The translations under genes and the position numbers were made by a program. The notes beneath the pieces were generated by a model. That model was not told the DNA's origin, did no database searches, and saw nothing but the letters and a program-made list of their open reading frames with translations. This document shows, in pieces, positions 52,153 through 60,240 of a stretch of 64,000 bases of DNA. This DNA comes from Stigmatella erecta (GTDB lineage Bacteria > Myxococcota > Myxococcia > Myxococcales > Myxococcaceae), in contig NZ_FOIJ01000007.1 in NCBI RefSeq assembly GCF_900111745.1, positions 310,001-374,000 of the forward strand, in the 5' to 3' direction. The stretch's first letter is position 1. Each line of letters starts with the position of its first letter.

Positions 52153-53430
52153 TTACCCGGGCTGCTCCGCAGGCGCGCCCGCCGGGGGCTCCGAGGCGGG
52201 CTCCCCCCGGGCAACGTAGACGGCGGCGGCCAAGTCTCCGGTGACGTTGAGCGTGGTGCGGCACATGTCCAGGAAGCGGTCCACGCCGAGGATGAGGCCA
52301 ATGCCCTCCACGGGAATCTTGAACATCCCGAGGATCATCATGATGACGGGCAGGGAGCCCGCAGGGACGCCCGCGGTGCCAATGCCCGCCAGCACGCAGA
52401 TGAACATGATGACCATCTGGTCGCTCAGGCTCAGGGGCACCCCGTACACCTGGGCGATGAAGAGCACGGTGATGCCCTCGAAGAGCGCGGTGCCGTTCTG
52501 GTTCATCGCCGAGCCGGCGGTGAGCACGAAGCGCGACACGTGGTTGGGCAGCTTGAGGTTCTCCTCGGCCACCTTGAGCGCGGTGGGCAGCGTGGCGTTG
52601 GAGGACGCGGTGGAGAAGGCCGTCACCATGGCCAGGCGCACGTCGCGGAAGAAGGTGATGGGGTTGCGTCCGCCCAGGAAGCGCACCGCCAGCGAGTACA
52701 CGCCGAACAGGTGCAGCCCCAGCCCCAGCAGCACCACGAACACATACGCGGCGATGTTCTTGAGGATGCCCACCCCCAGGTCCGCCGTCACCGAGAAGAG
52801 CAGCGCGGCCACGCCAAAGGGCGCCAGCCGCAGCACCCCATCGATGAGCCGCATCATCACGTCATAGAGCCCCTGCACCGTCTCGCGCAGCCGCCGCGCG
52901 CCCGGGGTCTGCGTCACCGCGAGCCCCGCGCCGAACAGGAGCGAGAAGACGATGAGGCCGATCATGTCCCCATCCGCGGCGGCGCGCAGGGGGTTGTCGG
53001 GCACCATGGCCACGAGAAAGCCCACCGGCGAGCCGCTGGAGGGCGGGGGCGCGGCCTTCAGGGCCAGGGGGTTCTTCTCCGCGGCCTGGAGGGCCTCCGG
53101 ATTGAACCCATCGCCAGGACGGATGAGGTTGACCAGGGCGAGGCCCAGCGCCACGGCGATGGCGGAGAACACCACGGTGTAGCCGAGGGTGCGCACGCCC
53201 AGGCGGCCCAGCTGCTTCAGGTCCAGCTCGCACACGCCCATCACCAGCGCGGAGAACAGCAGCGGCACCACCAGCATGAGCAGCAGGCGGATGAAGATGC
53301 GCCCCAGGGGCATCGTGAGGTTCGCCACCACCCATTTCAGCGCCTCGGTGTCCCCCGCCAGCTGGTTGGCCAGCAGGCCCGCCGCCGTGCCGGCCGCAAT
53401 GCCCACGAGCATCTTCTGATGTGCTTTCAT
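52153..53430 (-). CDS. Dicarboxylate/cation symporter (DAACS family)
   Basis: The 425-residue membrane protein belongs to the DAACS (GltP/DctA/GltT) family of sodium- or proton-coupled dicarboxylate or amino acid symporters. The substrate-binding hairpin motif is present (TAFSTASSNATLPTAL), as are the NQNGTALFEGITVLFIAQVYG segment and IGTAGVPAGSLPVIMMIL near the end, with eight hydrophobic segments. Substrate (glutamate, aspartate, fumarate) cannot be decided. The ATG at 53430 gives the standard short N-terminus (KAHQKMLVGIAAGTAAG). Its stop lies 114 bases from the start of slyD. Confidence 0.92.
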   Translation of the reverse strand: MKAHQKMLVGIAAGTAAGLLANQLAGDTEALKWVVANLTMPLGRIFIRLLLMLVVPLLFSALVMGVCELDLKQLGRLGVRTLGYTVVFSAIAVALGLALVNLIRPGDGFNPEALQAAEKNPLALKAAPPPSSGSPVGFLVAMVPDNPLRAAADGDMIGLIVFSLLFGAGLAVTQTPGARRLRETVQGLYDVMMRLIDGVLRLAPFGVAALLFSVTADLGVGILKNIAAYVFVVLLGLGLHLFGVYSLAVRFLGGRNPITFFRDVRLAMVTAFSTASSNATLPTALKVAEENLKLPNHVSRFVLTAGSAMNQNGTALFEGITVLFIAQVYGVPLSLSDQMVIMFICVLAGIGTAGVPAGSLPVIMMILGMFKIPVEGIGLILGVDRFLDMCRTTLNVTGDLAAAVYVARGEPASEPPAGAPAEQPG

Positions 53431-53544
53431 CCGGGGTTTCTCGCGCCTCGCTGGAGAGCGTGGCCCCTGGGCCACGAAGGGGGCAGCCTACCGGCGAAAG
53501 GGGGTAGCGCCTACCTTCCCGTTCGGCGGAAGCTGCCCGCCACC

Positions 53545-54183
53545 GTGGAATCCCTCGTCCAGCTCACCGATGGCGCCCTGCCCGGGCCCCTCTTCCGCCG
53601 TCTGCTCCAGCGCGTGGGGGCGCTGGGCACCGAGCGCCTGCGCACCACCTACCAGACGACGTTCTGGTACGGCTTCGGCCCCCCGGCCAACGTCGTCGAG
53701 GAAGTGATCCTCGCCCTGCGCCCGGCCGTGGTGGGCCGGCGGCGCATCGCGGGGGTGGAGTGGTGGCTGTCGCGCATGCACACCACGGATGTGCGGGTGG
53801 ACTTCCACCAGGACCGGGACGAGCGGCTGGCGCTGAGCACCGGGAAGCTGGTGCACCCGCGGCTCTCCTCGGTGTTCTTCCTCAACCGGGTCCGGGGCGG
53901 GGCGCTGGCCCTCACCCGCCAGCCGCCCGAGCCGGACAACCCCTCCCTCGCCCCCAAAGACTTGAGCGATTTGACGTTGGTGGCCCCGCGCCCCAACCGC
54001 TTCGTCCTGTTCGACGGCACGCTCACGCATGGGGTGCTTGACGCGAACAACCAAATCCCCGATGGACGTTTGCCAGGACGCACCCGGCAGCGGCGCACCA
54101 TCCCGCTCAACTGGTGGAGCCACCGCCCCACGGGCGTGCCCACCTGGGCGGAGACGGGCTTCTACCGCGCACTGGGCGTGTAA
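53545..54183 (+). CDS. 2-oxoglutarate/Fe(II) oxygenase-like protein
   Basis: The 212-residue protein has a jelly-roll-like core with a possible iron-binding HxD (VDFHQDRDERLA) and a distal His (LFDGTLTHGVLDAN) followed by an Arg-rich stretch (RTRQRRTIPLNWW), matching prolyl-hydroxylase-like 2-oxoglutarate oxygenases (the distal Arg binds the cosubstrate). No GTG or ATG with a clear ribosome-binding site precedes it; the GTG of VESLVQL is the best start, with a CTG 12 bases earlier as alternative. It lies 15 nt upstream of thiM, so a role near thiamin metabolism is possible but unproven. Confidence 0.8.
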   Translation: MESLVQLTDGALPGPLFRRLLQRVGALGTERLRTTYQTTFWYGFGPPANVVEEVILALRPAVVGRRRIAGVEWWLSRMHTTDVRVDFHQDRDERLALSTGKLVHPRLSSVFFLNRVRGGALALTRQPPEPDNPSLAPKDLSDLTLVAPRPNRFVLFDGTLTHGVLDANNQIPDGRLPGRTRQRRTIPLNWWSHRPTGVPTWAETGFYRALGV

Positions 54184-54198
54184 CCGGAGGAGACACCC

Positions 54199-55002
54199 GT
54201 GAACCTGACCGCCGATGCCATCTGGAAGGATGTCCAGGCCATCCGTCAGCAGAGCCCCCTGGTCCACAACATCACCAACTACGTGGCCATGGAGTTCACG
54301 GCCAACGCCCTGCTCGCCCTCGGCGCCTCGCCCGTCATGGCGCACACGGCCGAGGAAGTCCGGGAAATCGTCGGCATCTCCCAGGCGCTCGTCATCAACA
54401 TCGGCACGCTCAGCCCGGCGTGGATCCAGGGCATGCGCGAGGCGATGGCGGAGGCGGCCCGGCGCAACGTGCCCATCGTCCTGGATCCGGTGGGCGTGGG
54501 CGCCTCGCGGCTGCGCACCGAGACGGCGCGGGAGCTCATCGCGGCCGTGCCCCCGCGCATCATCCGGGGCAACGCCTCGGAGATCATCGCCCTGGACTCG
54601 GATGCGCAGAAGACGCGCGGGGTGGACAGCTCGGCCACCTCCTCGCAGGCCTATGAGACGGCCCGGGCGCTGTCCAAGCGCTACGGGTGCGTGGTCTCCG
54701 TGAGCGGGGCCACGGACCTGATTGTCCAGGGAGACCAGGAGCTGCGCGTGAACAACGGCACCCCGCTGATGACGCGGGTGACGGCCATGGGGTGCGCGGC
54801 CTCGGCGCTCACCGGCGCCTTCGCCGCCTGCAACCCCTCCGCGCTGCACGCCGCCGCCCACGCCATGGCGGTCATGGGCATCGCCGGCGAGCTGGGGGCC
54901 GAGCAGGGCCAGGGCCCGGGCACCCTGCCCATGCACTTCCTGGACGCGCTCCACCTCCTGAGCGCCGGGCAGCTCCAGGCGCGGTTGCGCGCGGGCGAAT
55001 GA
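54199..55002 (+). CDS. thiM: Hydroxyethylthiazole kinase (thiamin salvage)
   Basis: The 267-residue ribokinase-like enzyme phosphorylates 4-methyl-5-(2-hydroxyethyl)thiazole for thiamin salvage. Characteristic segments are PLVHNITNYVAMEFTANALLALGASPVMAH, VLDPVGVGASRLR, GNASEIIAL and VTAMGCAASALTGAFAA (the ATP/substrate-binding Gly-Cys motif). The GTG start has GGAGGAG six bases upstream. It overlaps nothing but is followed 4 nt later by thiE, forming a salvage pair. No TPP riboswitch was seen upstream. Confidence 0.96.
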   Translation: MNLTADAIWKDVQAIRQQSPLVHNITNYVAMEFTANALLALGASPVMAHTAEEVREIVGISQALVINIGTLSPAWIQGMREAMAEAARRNVPIVLDPVGVGASRLRTETARELIAAVPPRIIRGNASEIIALDSDAQKTRGVDSSATSSQAYETARALSKRYGCVVSVSGATDLIVQGDQELRVNNGTPLMTRVTAMGCAASALTGAFAACNPSALHAAAHAMAVMGIAGELGAEQGQGPGTLPMHFLDALHLLSAGQLQARLRAGE

Positions 55003-55006
55003 CACG

Positions 55007-55639
55007 ATGGACCTGAGGGAACGGCTCTCCGTCTACGTCATCGTCAGCGGCGCCACGCCCGAGGGCGTCGTGGACCGCGTGCTCGCCGCGGGTGTCGGCA
55101 GCCTCCAGTACCGGGAGAAGCACTTGCCCCTCGGCGAGCAGCTGCGCCAGGCCCGGCGCCTGCGCGAGCAGTGCCGCCGGGCGGGGGCGCTCTTCTTCGT
55201 CAACGACCGGTTGGATCTGGCGATGGCCGCCGGGGCCGATGGCGTGCACCTGGGGCAGAGCGACCTGCCCCCCGCCGAGGCCCGCAGGCTCTGGGGGCCC
55301 CAGGCCCTCATCGGCGCGAGCTGCGCGAGCCTGGAGGAGATCCCGTGGTCGGCCGGGGCGGACTACGTGGGCGTCGGGCCCATCTACGCCACCGCCAGCA
55401 AGGATGACGCGGGGGCGCCGGTGGGCGTGGAGGCCATCGAGCGCATCTGCCAGGCCTTCCCCGGCCCCGTGGTGGGCATCGGGGGCATCGGGCCCGGCCG
55501 CGTGGCGCCCATCATCCGTGCGGGGGCGTGTGGCGTCTCGGTCATCTCCGCCGTCCTCGATGCACCGGACCCCGCCGCCGCCGCGCGCGAGCTGCTGCGG
55601 GAGGTGAAGCACGCTCTGGCGGAGACGGGCACTCCTTAA
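55007..55639 (+). CDS. thiE: Thiamin-phosphate synthase
   Basis: The 210-residue TIM-barrel enzyme joins the thiazole phosphate and the pyrimidine pyrophosphate to form thiamin phosphate. Family motifs are visible: LQYREKHLP, FVNDRLDLAMAAGADGVHLGQSDLP, IGASCAS, DYVGVGPIYATASKDDAGAPVG, and VVGIGGIGPGR near the phosphate site. It starts 4 nt after thiM. Its stop codon is the last native coding position before the AT-rich island. Confidence 0.96.
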   Translation: MDLRERLSVYVIVSGATPEGVVDRVLAAGVGSLQYREKHLPLGEQLRQARRLREQCRRAGALFFVNDRLDLAMAAGADGVHLGQSDLPPAEARRLWGPQALIGASCASLEEIPWSAGADYVGVGPIYATASKDDAGAPVGVEAIERICQAFPGPVVGIGGIGPGRVAPIIRAGACGVSVISAVLDAPDPAAAARELLREVKHALAETGTP

Positions 55640-55939
55640 GAAGGTATTGGGCCACGGCGGCCAACCGCAATATGCAAGGCATCCAAAGCGGTCGACCACG
55701 CTCAGGATGGCCCTCCGTGAGCAACTTGCCTTCCTGCTCGCTGTCAACACCCTTAAGAGACTAACCTAGCACCCCAAGAGCCCCCTTGGGTGAGAATTCA
55801 GCGAGGCATTTTACTGAAAAATCTCTTATACTCCTGGTCGACCAACCAAGCTTGCCCTCCCTAGCTGGCCTGCTGACATAGAATTTGGATACGTCATTAA
55901 CTAACGCATCATCAGCAAGTTGATGCGCCTAGGTACGAC
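55640..55939. other. AT-rich left part of the accessory island
   Basis: These 300 bases between thiE and the island gene are clearly AT-richer than the flanks. A possible -10 (TATACT, 55827-55832) lies 108 bases before the ATG of the island gene, without a good -35. The stretch CTCTTATACTCC at 55823-55834 loosely resembles the 14-bp repeat GCTCTTAATACTAC found at 57416. No gene, tRNA or clear attachment site was recognised. Confidence 0.5.
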
Positions 55940-57394
55940 ATGTCATCAAACCGCACCGATATTGTCCCCGCTGCATCTACGCAGCTTGCAACCCCAAGCT
56001 ATCGCCAAGACCTCCAAATTTTTGAGCGCAGCTTGCTCGCATTCATCGAGCAGCACGGCCTACCGACACAGAACGTGCTCGTGCCTGTGAGTGAACGTGT
56101 AAAAGTATTTGGCAACATCGAGGGTGTGTTGGATCAACTTGGCCTCCAGCACAAGCAGCAGTCGGTGTACATCTCTAAGTTTATTGCGGCCACAGCCTCT
56201 GGTCTATTTGACGCAGCTCTCAACTATCTATGGGACGAGACCGTTGCCGAACTGCGCAAGCGCGTCGCTCAATATGACCTAGATTACTTCTTCGATCTAG
56301 CCGTCAAAAACCCGGACAAGCGAAAGAAGCTCAGCACTAGCGATGATTTGGCACATATTGATGATTGCGATCTCATCCGTGGTGCCAGCGAACTCGGGCT
56401 TGTCTCCGAGTTAGGCTATCGACATCTAGATTATATCCGCTACATGCGGAATTGGGCAAGTGCGGCGCACCCAAACCAAAACCAGCTTACAGGATTGCAA
56501 CTCGTCGGCTGGTTCGAGACCTGCGTGCGCGAGGTCATTACGCTTCCTGAAACCAATGTCGCCGCCCAAATCGGCAAACTGCTTCGAAATGTTCGAGCCA
56601 ACCCACTGGACGCGGCAGGAGCCAACCAAGTAGCGGCCTTCTTTATTGAACTTACCTCTGACCAAAGCAACAACCTTGCGGCTGGCTTCTTTGGCATCTA
56701 CACAAATGATCAATCCTTGCCGCAAGCACGCGTAAACGTGACCCTACTTGCTCCATTCTTGTGGCCCTTTGTCAGCGAGGCCACTCGGAAGGAACTTGGC
56801 ATTAAATACGCTCAATTCGTTAGCAATAACGATGCTGACAGAGCAAAGTGGGCGCGCGAGTTCCTCGATGCAGTAGGCGCGGCCAGCTACATACCTGACA
56901 ACATCCGCGCAGCTGAAATTGAAACTGCGCTCCAAGAACTTCTGTCTGCCCACCGAGGATGGAATAATTTTCACGTAGAGCCCGCCTTTTCACGGCGCCT
57001 TGCAACTCTTGTTGACGAAAAGGGGCACGTCCCTCAAGCTGTCTCCATTAGGTATGTAGAGACCCTCACAGAGGTTTTCCTCACTAATGGCAACGGTGTG
57101 GCTTGGTCGGCAGACCCAATTTACCAAATGCTTTTGAGTAGGCTAGACTCCACACAGGCCCTGCTCGCGGTTTTGTCATTCCGCAACAAGCACCTCGCCA
57201 GCAAGCTTCAGTTCGATCTCTGCGGCCAGAAGTACAATGAGCTACTCACATTGGCCAAGACCAAGGTTAGTAGCCCACAGGGGCTTGAAATTATTTCACT
57301 TATTGAGAATTACCGGGGCCCCCGTGAGGCTATGGCGAAAGAGACTCGACTGATGGAAAAAGTCAGCGCCATCACTAGATCGCTCGGCGTTTGA
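55940..57394 (+). CDS. Orphan island protein with a HEPN-like R-x6-H motif
   Basis: The 484-residue soluble protein has no recognised family. It is mostly alpha-helical. A helix-turn-helix pair near residues 143-200 carries YIRYMRNWASAAHPN, in which R170 and H177 give the R-x4-6-H pattern of HEPN ribonuclease domains (helix ending in RN, then AHP). Upstream segments (FDAALNYLWDETVAELRKR) could be another helical domain. Codon use is strikingly different from all flanking genes, with many AAT, ATT, TTT, CTA and TTG codons, so it was acquired horizontally. It stands alone between thiE and an IS66 insertion. A defence or toxin role is possible but unproven. Confidence 0.7.
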   Translation: MSSNRTDIVPAASTQLATPSYRQDLQIFERSLLAFIEQHGLPTQNVLVPVSERVKVFGNIEGVLDQLGLQHKQQSVYISKFIAATASGLFDAALNYLWDETVAELRKRVAQYDLDYFFDLAVKNPDKRKKLSTSDDLAHIDDCDLIRGASELGLVSELGYRHLDYIRYMRNWASAAHPNQNQLTGLQLVGWFETCVREVITLPETNVAAQIGKLLRNVRANPLDAAGANQVAAFFIELTSDQSNNLAAGFFGIYTNDQSLPQARVNVTLLAPFLWPFVSEATRKELGIKYAQFVSNNDADRAKWAREFLDAVGAASYIPDNIRAAEIETALQELLSAHRGWNNFHVEPAFSRRLATLVDEKGHVPQAVSIRYVETLTEVFLTNGNGVAWSADPIYQMLLSRLDSTQALLAVLSFRNKHLASKLQFDLCGQKYNELLTLAKTKVSSPQGLEIISLIENYRGPREAMAKETRLMEKVSAITRSLGV

Positions 57395-57415
57395 TTTCTC
57401 GATGATTTGTTAGGC

Positions 57416-57429
57416 GCTCTTAATACTAC
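57416..57429. repeat. Left inverted repeat of a short MITE-like element (GCTCTTAATACTAC)
   Basis: This 14-base sequence is repeated in perfect inverted orientation at 59123-59136. If the IS66 insertion and one target duplication are removed, the two copies bound an element of about 137 bp. Beyond the 14 bases both ends continue with GGTC after a 2-base mismatch. GGC flanks both ends (57413-57415 and 59137-59139), a possible 3-bp target duplication. Confidence 0.75.
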
Positions 57430-57538
57430 TCGGTCACATCGGTGGCCGTCCCGAGGGAGATTCCCATAGAAGTCCCTGCGGAGCCCAAGGGCCGATCCCG
57501 TAGAGAAGGGTCACTTGGGCACCGGGGAAAGGGACCAT
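57430..57538. other. Internal part of the MITE-like element
   Basis: These 109 bases between the left 14-bp repeat and the IS66 target duplication are GC-rich and contain no recognisable gene. An open frame starting at 57442 continues across the IS66 end and is therefore not a native gene. The origin of this fragment is unknown; it could be a degraded insertion sequence or a nonautonomous element. Confidence 0.6.
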
Positions 57539-57546
57539 GTAGTATT
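57539..57546. repeat. Left 8-bp target site duplication of the IS66 element (GTAGTATT)
   Basis: GTAGTATT directly precedes the left IS end and is repeated at 59123-59130 directly after the right IS end. An 8-bp duplication is the known signature of IS66-family transposition. Confidence 0.93.
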
Positions 57547-59122
57547 GTAACCGTTCACGGGGCTGGGCCGTCTGAGGGGAGAGCAAGAGCGGACAGAGGG
57601 CAGAGGGCCCTATCGACAGGGTAGGCAGAGGAGTGTACTACCTATGAGGTGAGCCCTGTTGACCCCAAAGATGCCCGCATCGCAGAGCTGGAAGCCCAGT
57701 TGGCGGAGAGGGACGAGCGCATTGCGCAGCTGATGGCGCTGGTGGGGGCCCTCACCCAGAGGGTGGCGGAGTTGGAGCAGCGGCTGGCCCAGAACTCCAG
57801 CAACTCCTCACGCCCCCCCTCGTCTGATGTGCCTGGCAGCGCGCGCGCAGGGAAGAAGCCCACGGGGAAGCACCCCGGCGGCCAGCCCGGACATAAGAAG
57901 CATGAGCGAGCTCTGTTGCCGCCCGAGGCTGTGCAGCACTTCGTCGAGCTGGTGCCCAAGCAATGCAAGAGCTGTCGGCGACGGTTGGTGGGCCGGGACG
58001 CTGAGCCGCGGCGCCATCAAGTGGAGGTGCCGCCTCTATCGGCCATTATCACGGAGTACCAGAGCCACGCGTTGGAGTGCAGCGCGTGCGGCACGGTGAC
58101 GCGACAGCCGGTGCCTGAGCACGCACGCAGCGCCTTTGGGGACAGGCTGGGTGCCCTGGCCAGCCTCTTGGTGGGCAAGTACCGGCTGTCCAAGCGGCTG
58201 GTGAAGGACGCTCTTTCGGACATGCTGGGTGTCGAGCTGTCTGTAGGCAGCGTGGTCAACCTCGAAGAGGAGATGGCCAAAGCGCTGGCGCCAGCAGGGG
58301 TCCAGGCCTCCCAGTACGTGCAAGCAGCCGACACGGTCCATGCGGATGAGACCGGGTGGGTGGAGGGACGTGAGGACGGGCGGGGCAAGCGAGCCTGGCT
58401 GTGGAGGGTGGCTACCGCGCGGGTGGCCCTCTTCCATATCGCCACGAGCCGAGGTGGCAAGGTGGCACGGGCCCTGCTGGGGGAGGACTTCACCGGCTTC
58501 CTCGTCAGCGACAAGTGGAGCGGCTACGCGTGGCACGACGCGGGCCTGCGGCAGGTGTGCTGGGCCCACCTCACCCGCGACTTCCAGGGCTTCATCGACC
58601 GCAGTGGCAAGGGAGGCCGCCTGGGCAAGAAGCTGATGCGCCAGAGAAACCTCTTCTTCACCTGGTACCACCGCGTGCGCGATGGAACCATGTCTCGCCC
58701 ACAGTTCGAGGAGAGAATGCCCGAAGTGGAGCGCGAGGTGGGGCGACTGCTGCGCCGTGCCGCGCTGCGCGCGGAGAAGAAGACGGTCGGCATGGCCCGA
58801 GAGATTCTCCAGTGGGAGAAGTGCCTGTGGACGTTTGTCGACGTGCCGGGCCTGGAGCCGACCAACAACTTCGGCGAGAGGTGCCTGCGTCACGCCGTCA
58901 TGTACAGGAAGACCTCCTTCGGGACGCAAGGCCCCCAGGGCAGCCGCTTTGTGGAACGGATCCTCACAGCTGTTACTTCCCTCAAGCTACAGCGGCGCGA
59001 CGTGCTGACCTTCCTGACCGACACGCTGCATGCGCACCGACATGGCCTCCCGACGCCCTCGCTGCTGCCCATTGCGGACACGCCTCCGCTCGCGAACGCT
59101 GCCTGAGGCGGTGAACGGTTAC
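57547..59122. mobile_element. Complete IS66-family insertion sequence (ISBst12-like, single transposase)
   Basis: The element is 1576 bp, with terminal inverted repeats GTAACCGTTCAC (left) and GTGAACGGTTAC (right), 12 perfect bases starting with the GTAA typical of IS66. It is bounded by the 8-bp direct repeat GTAGTATT. It carries only the TnpC-type transposase and no tnpA/tnpB, as in the ISBst12 subgroup. Intact ends, intact duplication and an unbroken transposase gene indicate a recent insertion that may still be active. Confidence 0.94.
57649..59106 (+). CDS. IS66-family transposase (TnpC)
   Basis: The 485-residue transposase has an N-terminal leucine-zipper-like coiled coil (DARIAELEAQLAERDERIAQLM), the IS66 SRPPSSD motif, a zinc-finger-like Cys region (CKSCRRRLVG, CSACGTV), and the DDE catalytic core: HADETGW, VSDKWSGYAWHDAG, and LEPTNNFGERCLRHAV for the third acidic residue. 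A C-terminal IS66 helix (LTFLTDTLHAHRHG) closes the protein. The GTG at 57649 is the most probable start although its ribosome-binding site is poor; it lies about 100 bases inside the left end. The reading frame is intact. Confidence 0.95.
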   Translation: MSPVDPKDARIAELEAQLAERDERIAQLMALVGALTQRVAELEQRLAQNSSNSSRPPSSDVPGSARAGKKPTGKHPGGQPGHKKHERALLPPEAVQHFVELVPKQCKSCRRRLVGRDAEPRRHQVEVPPLSAIITEYQSHALECSACGTVTRQPVPEHARSAFGDRLGALASLLVGKYRLSKRLVKDALSDMLGVELSVGSVVNLEEEMAKALAPAGVQASQYVQAADTVHADETGWVEGREDGRGKRAWLWRVATARVALFHIATSRGGKVARALLGEDFTGFLVSDKWSGYAWHDAGLRQVCWAHLTRDFQGFIDRSGKGGRLGKKLMRQRNLFFTWYHRVRDGTMSRPQFEERMPEVEREVGRLLRRAALRAEKKTVGMAREILQWEKCLWTFVDVPGLEPTNNFGERCLRHAVMYRKTSFGTQGPQGSRFVERILTAVTSLKLQRRDVLTFLTDTLHAHRHGLPTPSLLPIADTPPLANAA

Positions 59123-59136
59123 GTAGTATTAAGAGC
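59123..59136. repeat. Right inverted repeat (GTAGTATTAAGAGC) overlapping the methyltransferase stop codon
   Basis: The perfect inverse of 57416-57429. Its first eight bases double as the right IS66 target duplication (59123-59130). The TTA at 59129-59131 is the complement of the TAA stop of the DNA methyltransferase gene, and AAGAGC covers its last codons. The short element thus appears to have inserted at the 3' end of that gene and to supply its stop. Confidence 0.8.
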
Positions 59137-59884
59137 GGCCCTCGCGCAGACGGTTCGTGACGCGCGCGGCCCACTCGGGTTCGATCTCCATGCACGCGGC
59201 CCGGCGCTCCAGCCGCAGCGCCGCGGCGGGCGTGGAGCCGCTGCCCGCGAACGGATCCAGCACCGTCTCCCCCGGCCGGCTGTAGGTCCTCACCAGCGGC
59301 TCGAGCACCGAGAAGGGCTTGTGGTGGGGGTGTTTGCCCCAGCGCTCGGCCTCGGCGTCATCGTCATAGCCGCCCACCACCGCCCAGACGGCCGGAGCGT
59401 CACCGGGGCCCAGGGGCGGCAGCGGCGTGCGGGAGAAGACGAGCGCCACCTCGTAGACGCGCAGCAGCTGCTCGTTGGCGTTCTTGTCCGTGGTGCGTTT
59501 GCCCCAGACGTACTCCCCCAGGAAGTGCGTGTAGCCGAGCTGCTGGGCCACGGTGGTGATGGGCTCCTTGCCCAGGAGGTTCGTCCAGATGACCAGCCGC
59601 GCCTCGGGGGTGAGCCAGGAGACGGCCCGGGTCATCCACGCTTCGGTGAAGACGCGGTAGTCGCGCACGGTCTCGAAGCGGACGATGGGGTTGCGGTCGA
59701 TCTTCTTGTGGGCCCGGGGGTCCCGCTCGTCTCCGCCCTTGCGCCTCCGGGTGAGCAGACAGTACGGCGGATCCGTCAGGAGCAGGTGGGCGCGGGACTC
59801 CCCGAGCGCGGCCCAGTAGCCCTCGGGCTCTCGCGCGTCGGCGTGATGGCAGCGCGGCGCGCCGGCAGAAGGTTCAATGCTCAT
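59129..59884 (-). CDS. Orphan site-specific DNA methyltransferase (beta-type DPPY)
   Basis: The 251-residue enzyme has the catalytic motif TDPPYC (motif IV) near the N-terminus and the SAM-binding motif LDPFAGSGSTPAAA (motif I) near the C-terminus. That order is typical of beta-class N6-adenine or N4-cytosine methyltransferases. The target region between them (TNLLGKEPITTVAQQLGYTHFLGEYVWGKRTTDKNANEQLL) is short. No restriction endonuclease gene is adjacent, so it is an orphan. The last residues (GRS) and the stop codon lie in the inverted repeat of the inserted element, so the native C-terminus may have been slightly changed. It follows a Rof-like gene by 33 bases. Confidence 0.9.
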   Translation of the reverse strand: MSIEPSAGAPRCHHADAREPEGYWAALGESRAHLLLTDPPYCLLTRRRKGGDERDPRAHKKIDRNPIVRFETVRDYRVFTEAWMTRAVSWLTPEARLVIWTNLLGKEPITTVAQQLGYTHFLGEYVWGKRTTDKNANEQLLRVYEVALVFSRTPLPPLGPGDAPAVWAVVGGYDDDAEAERWGKHPHHKPFSVLEPLVRTYSRPGETVLDPFAGSGSTPAAALRLERRAACMEIEPEWAARVTNRLREGRS

Positions 59885-59917
59885 CCGCCTCGCACCCTAC
59901 ACCCGGACGGGCCCGGC

Positions 59918-60157
59918 TCAAGGCGCGCGCATAGGCTCCGGGCGGGAAACGGCGGAGATCTCTCCAATCGACACCCGGTCATGCTGCCGGAACACGGCGA
60001 ACTCGTCCCCGTTCTCGGTCAGCACATCCAAGAGCTGGTCGATGAAGGTCTCCCCCTCCCGGAGCTGGACGGCCACGGGACGGCCCCGCGTCACCGCCTC
60101 CTCGAGCACGTCGATGAAGTCACACCGCCCCACATCTTCCTGAGAGATCCGGCTCAT
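59918..60157 (-). CDS. Small Sm-like protein, possible Rof-type Rho-binding antiterminator
   Basis: The 79-residue protein resembles Rof (YaeO): CDFIDVLEEAVTRGRPVAVQLREGETF, then LLDVLTENGDEFAVFRQHDRVSIGEISAVSRPEP. This matches the order of Rof, which folds as an Sm-like barrel and inhibits Rho-dependent termination, but identity is low and the call is only by pattern. It lies between endonuclease III (83 bases upstream) and the DNA methyltransferase (33 bases downstream), all on the minus strand and probably cotranscribed. Confidence 0.6.
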   Translation of the reverse strand: MSRISQEDVGRCDFIDVLEEAVTRGRPVAVQLREGETFIDQLLDVLTENGDEFAVFRQHDRVSIGEISAVSRPEPMRAP

Positions 60158-60240
60158 GATTGGCTCGCCCTCTGCGGTTAATCACCGGAAGGCACCGGCG
60201 CAAGCGGACTTGCCCTCCGGGCGGGCCCTGTGTCCGGCCC

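Noticed and set aside
54184-54198. A TPP riboswitch before thiM.
   Set aside because: Only 15 bases separate thiM from the upstream gene and no CTGAGA-type core was found there.
57442-57624. A 60-residue open frame at the left side of the IS66 element.
   Set aside because: It begins in the short repeat element and crosses the IS end at 57547, so it cannot have existed before the insertion; composition is unlike neighbouring genes.
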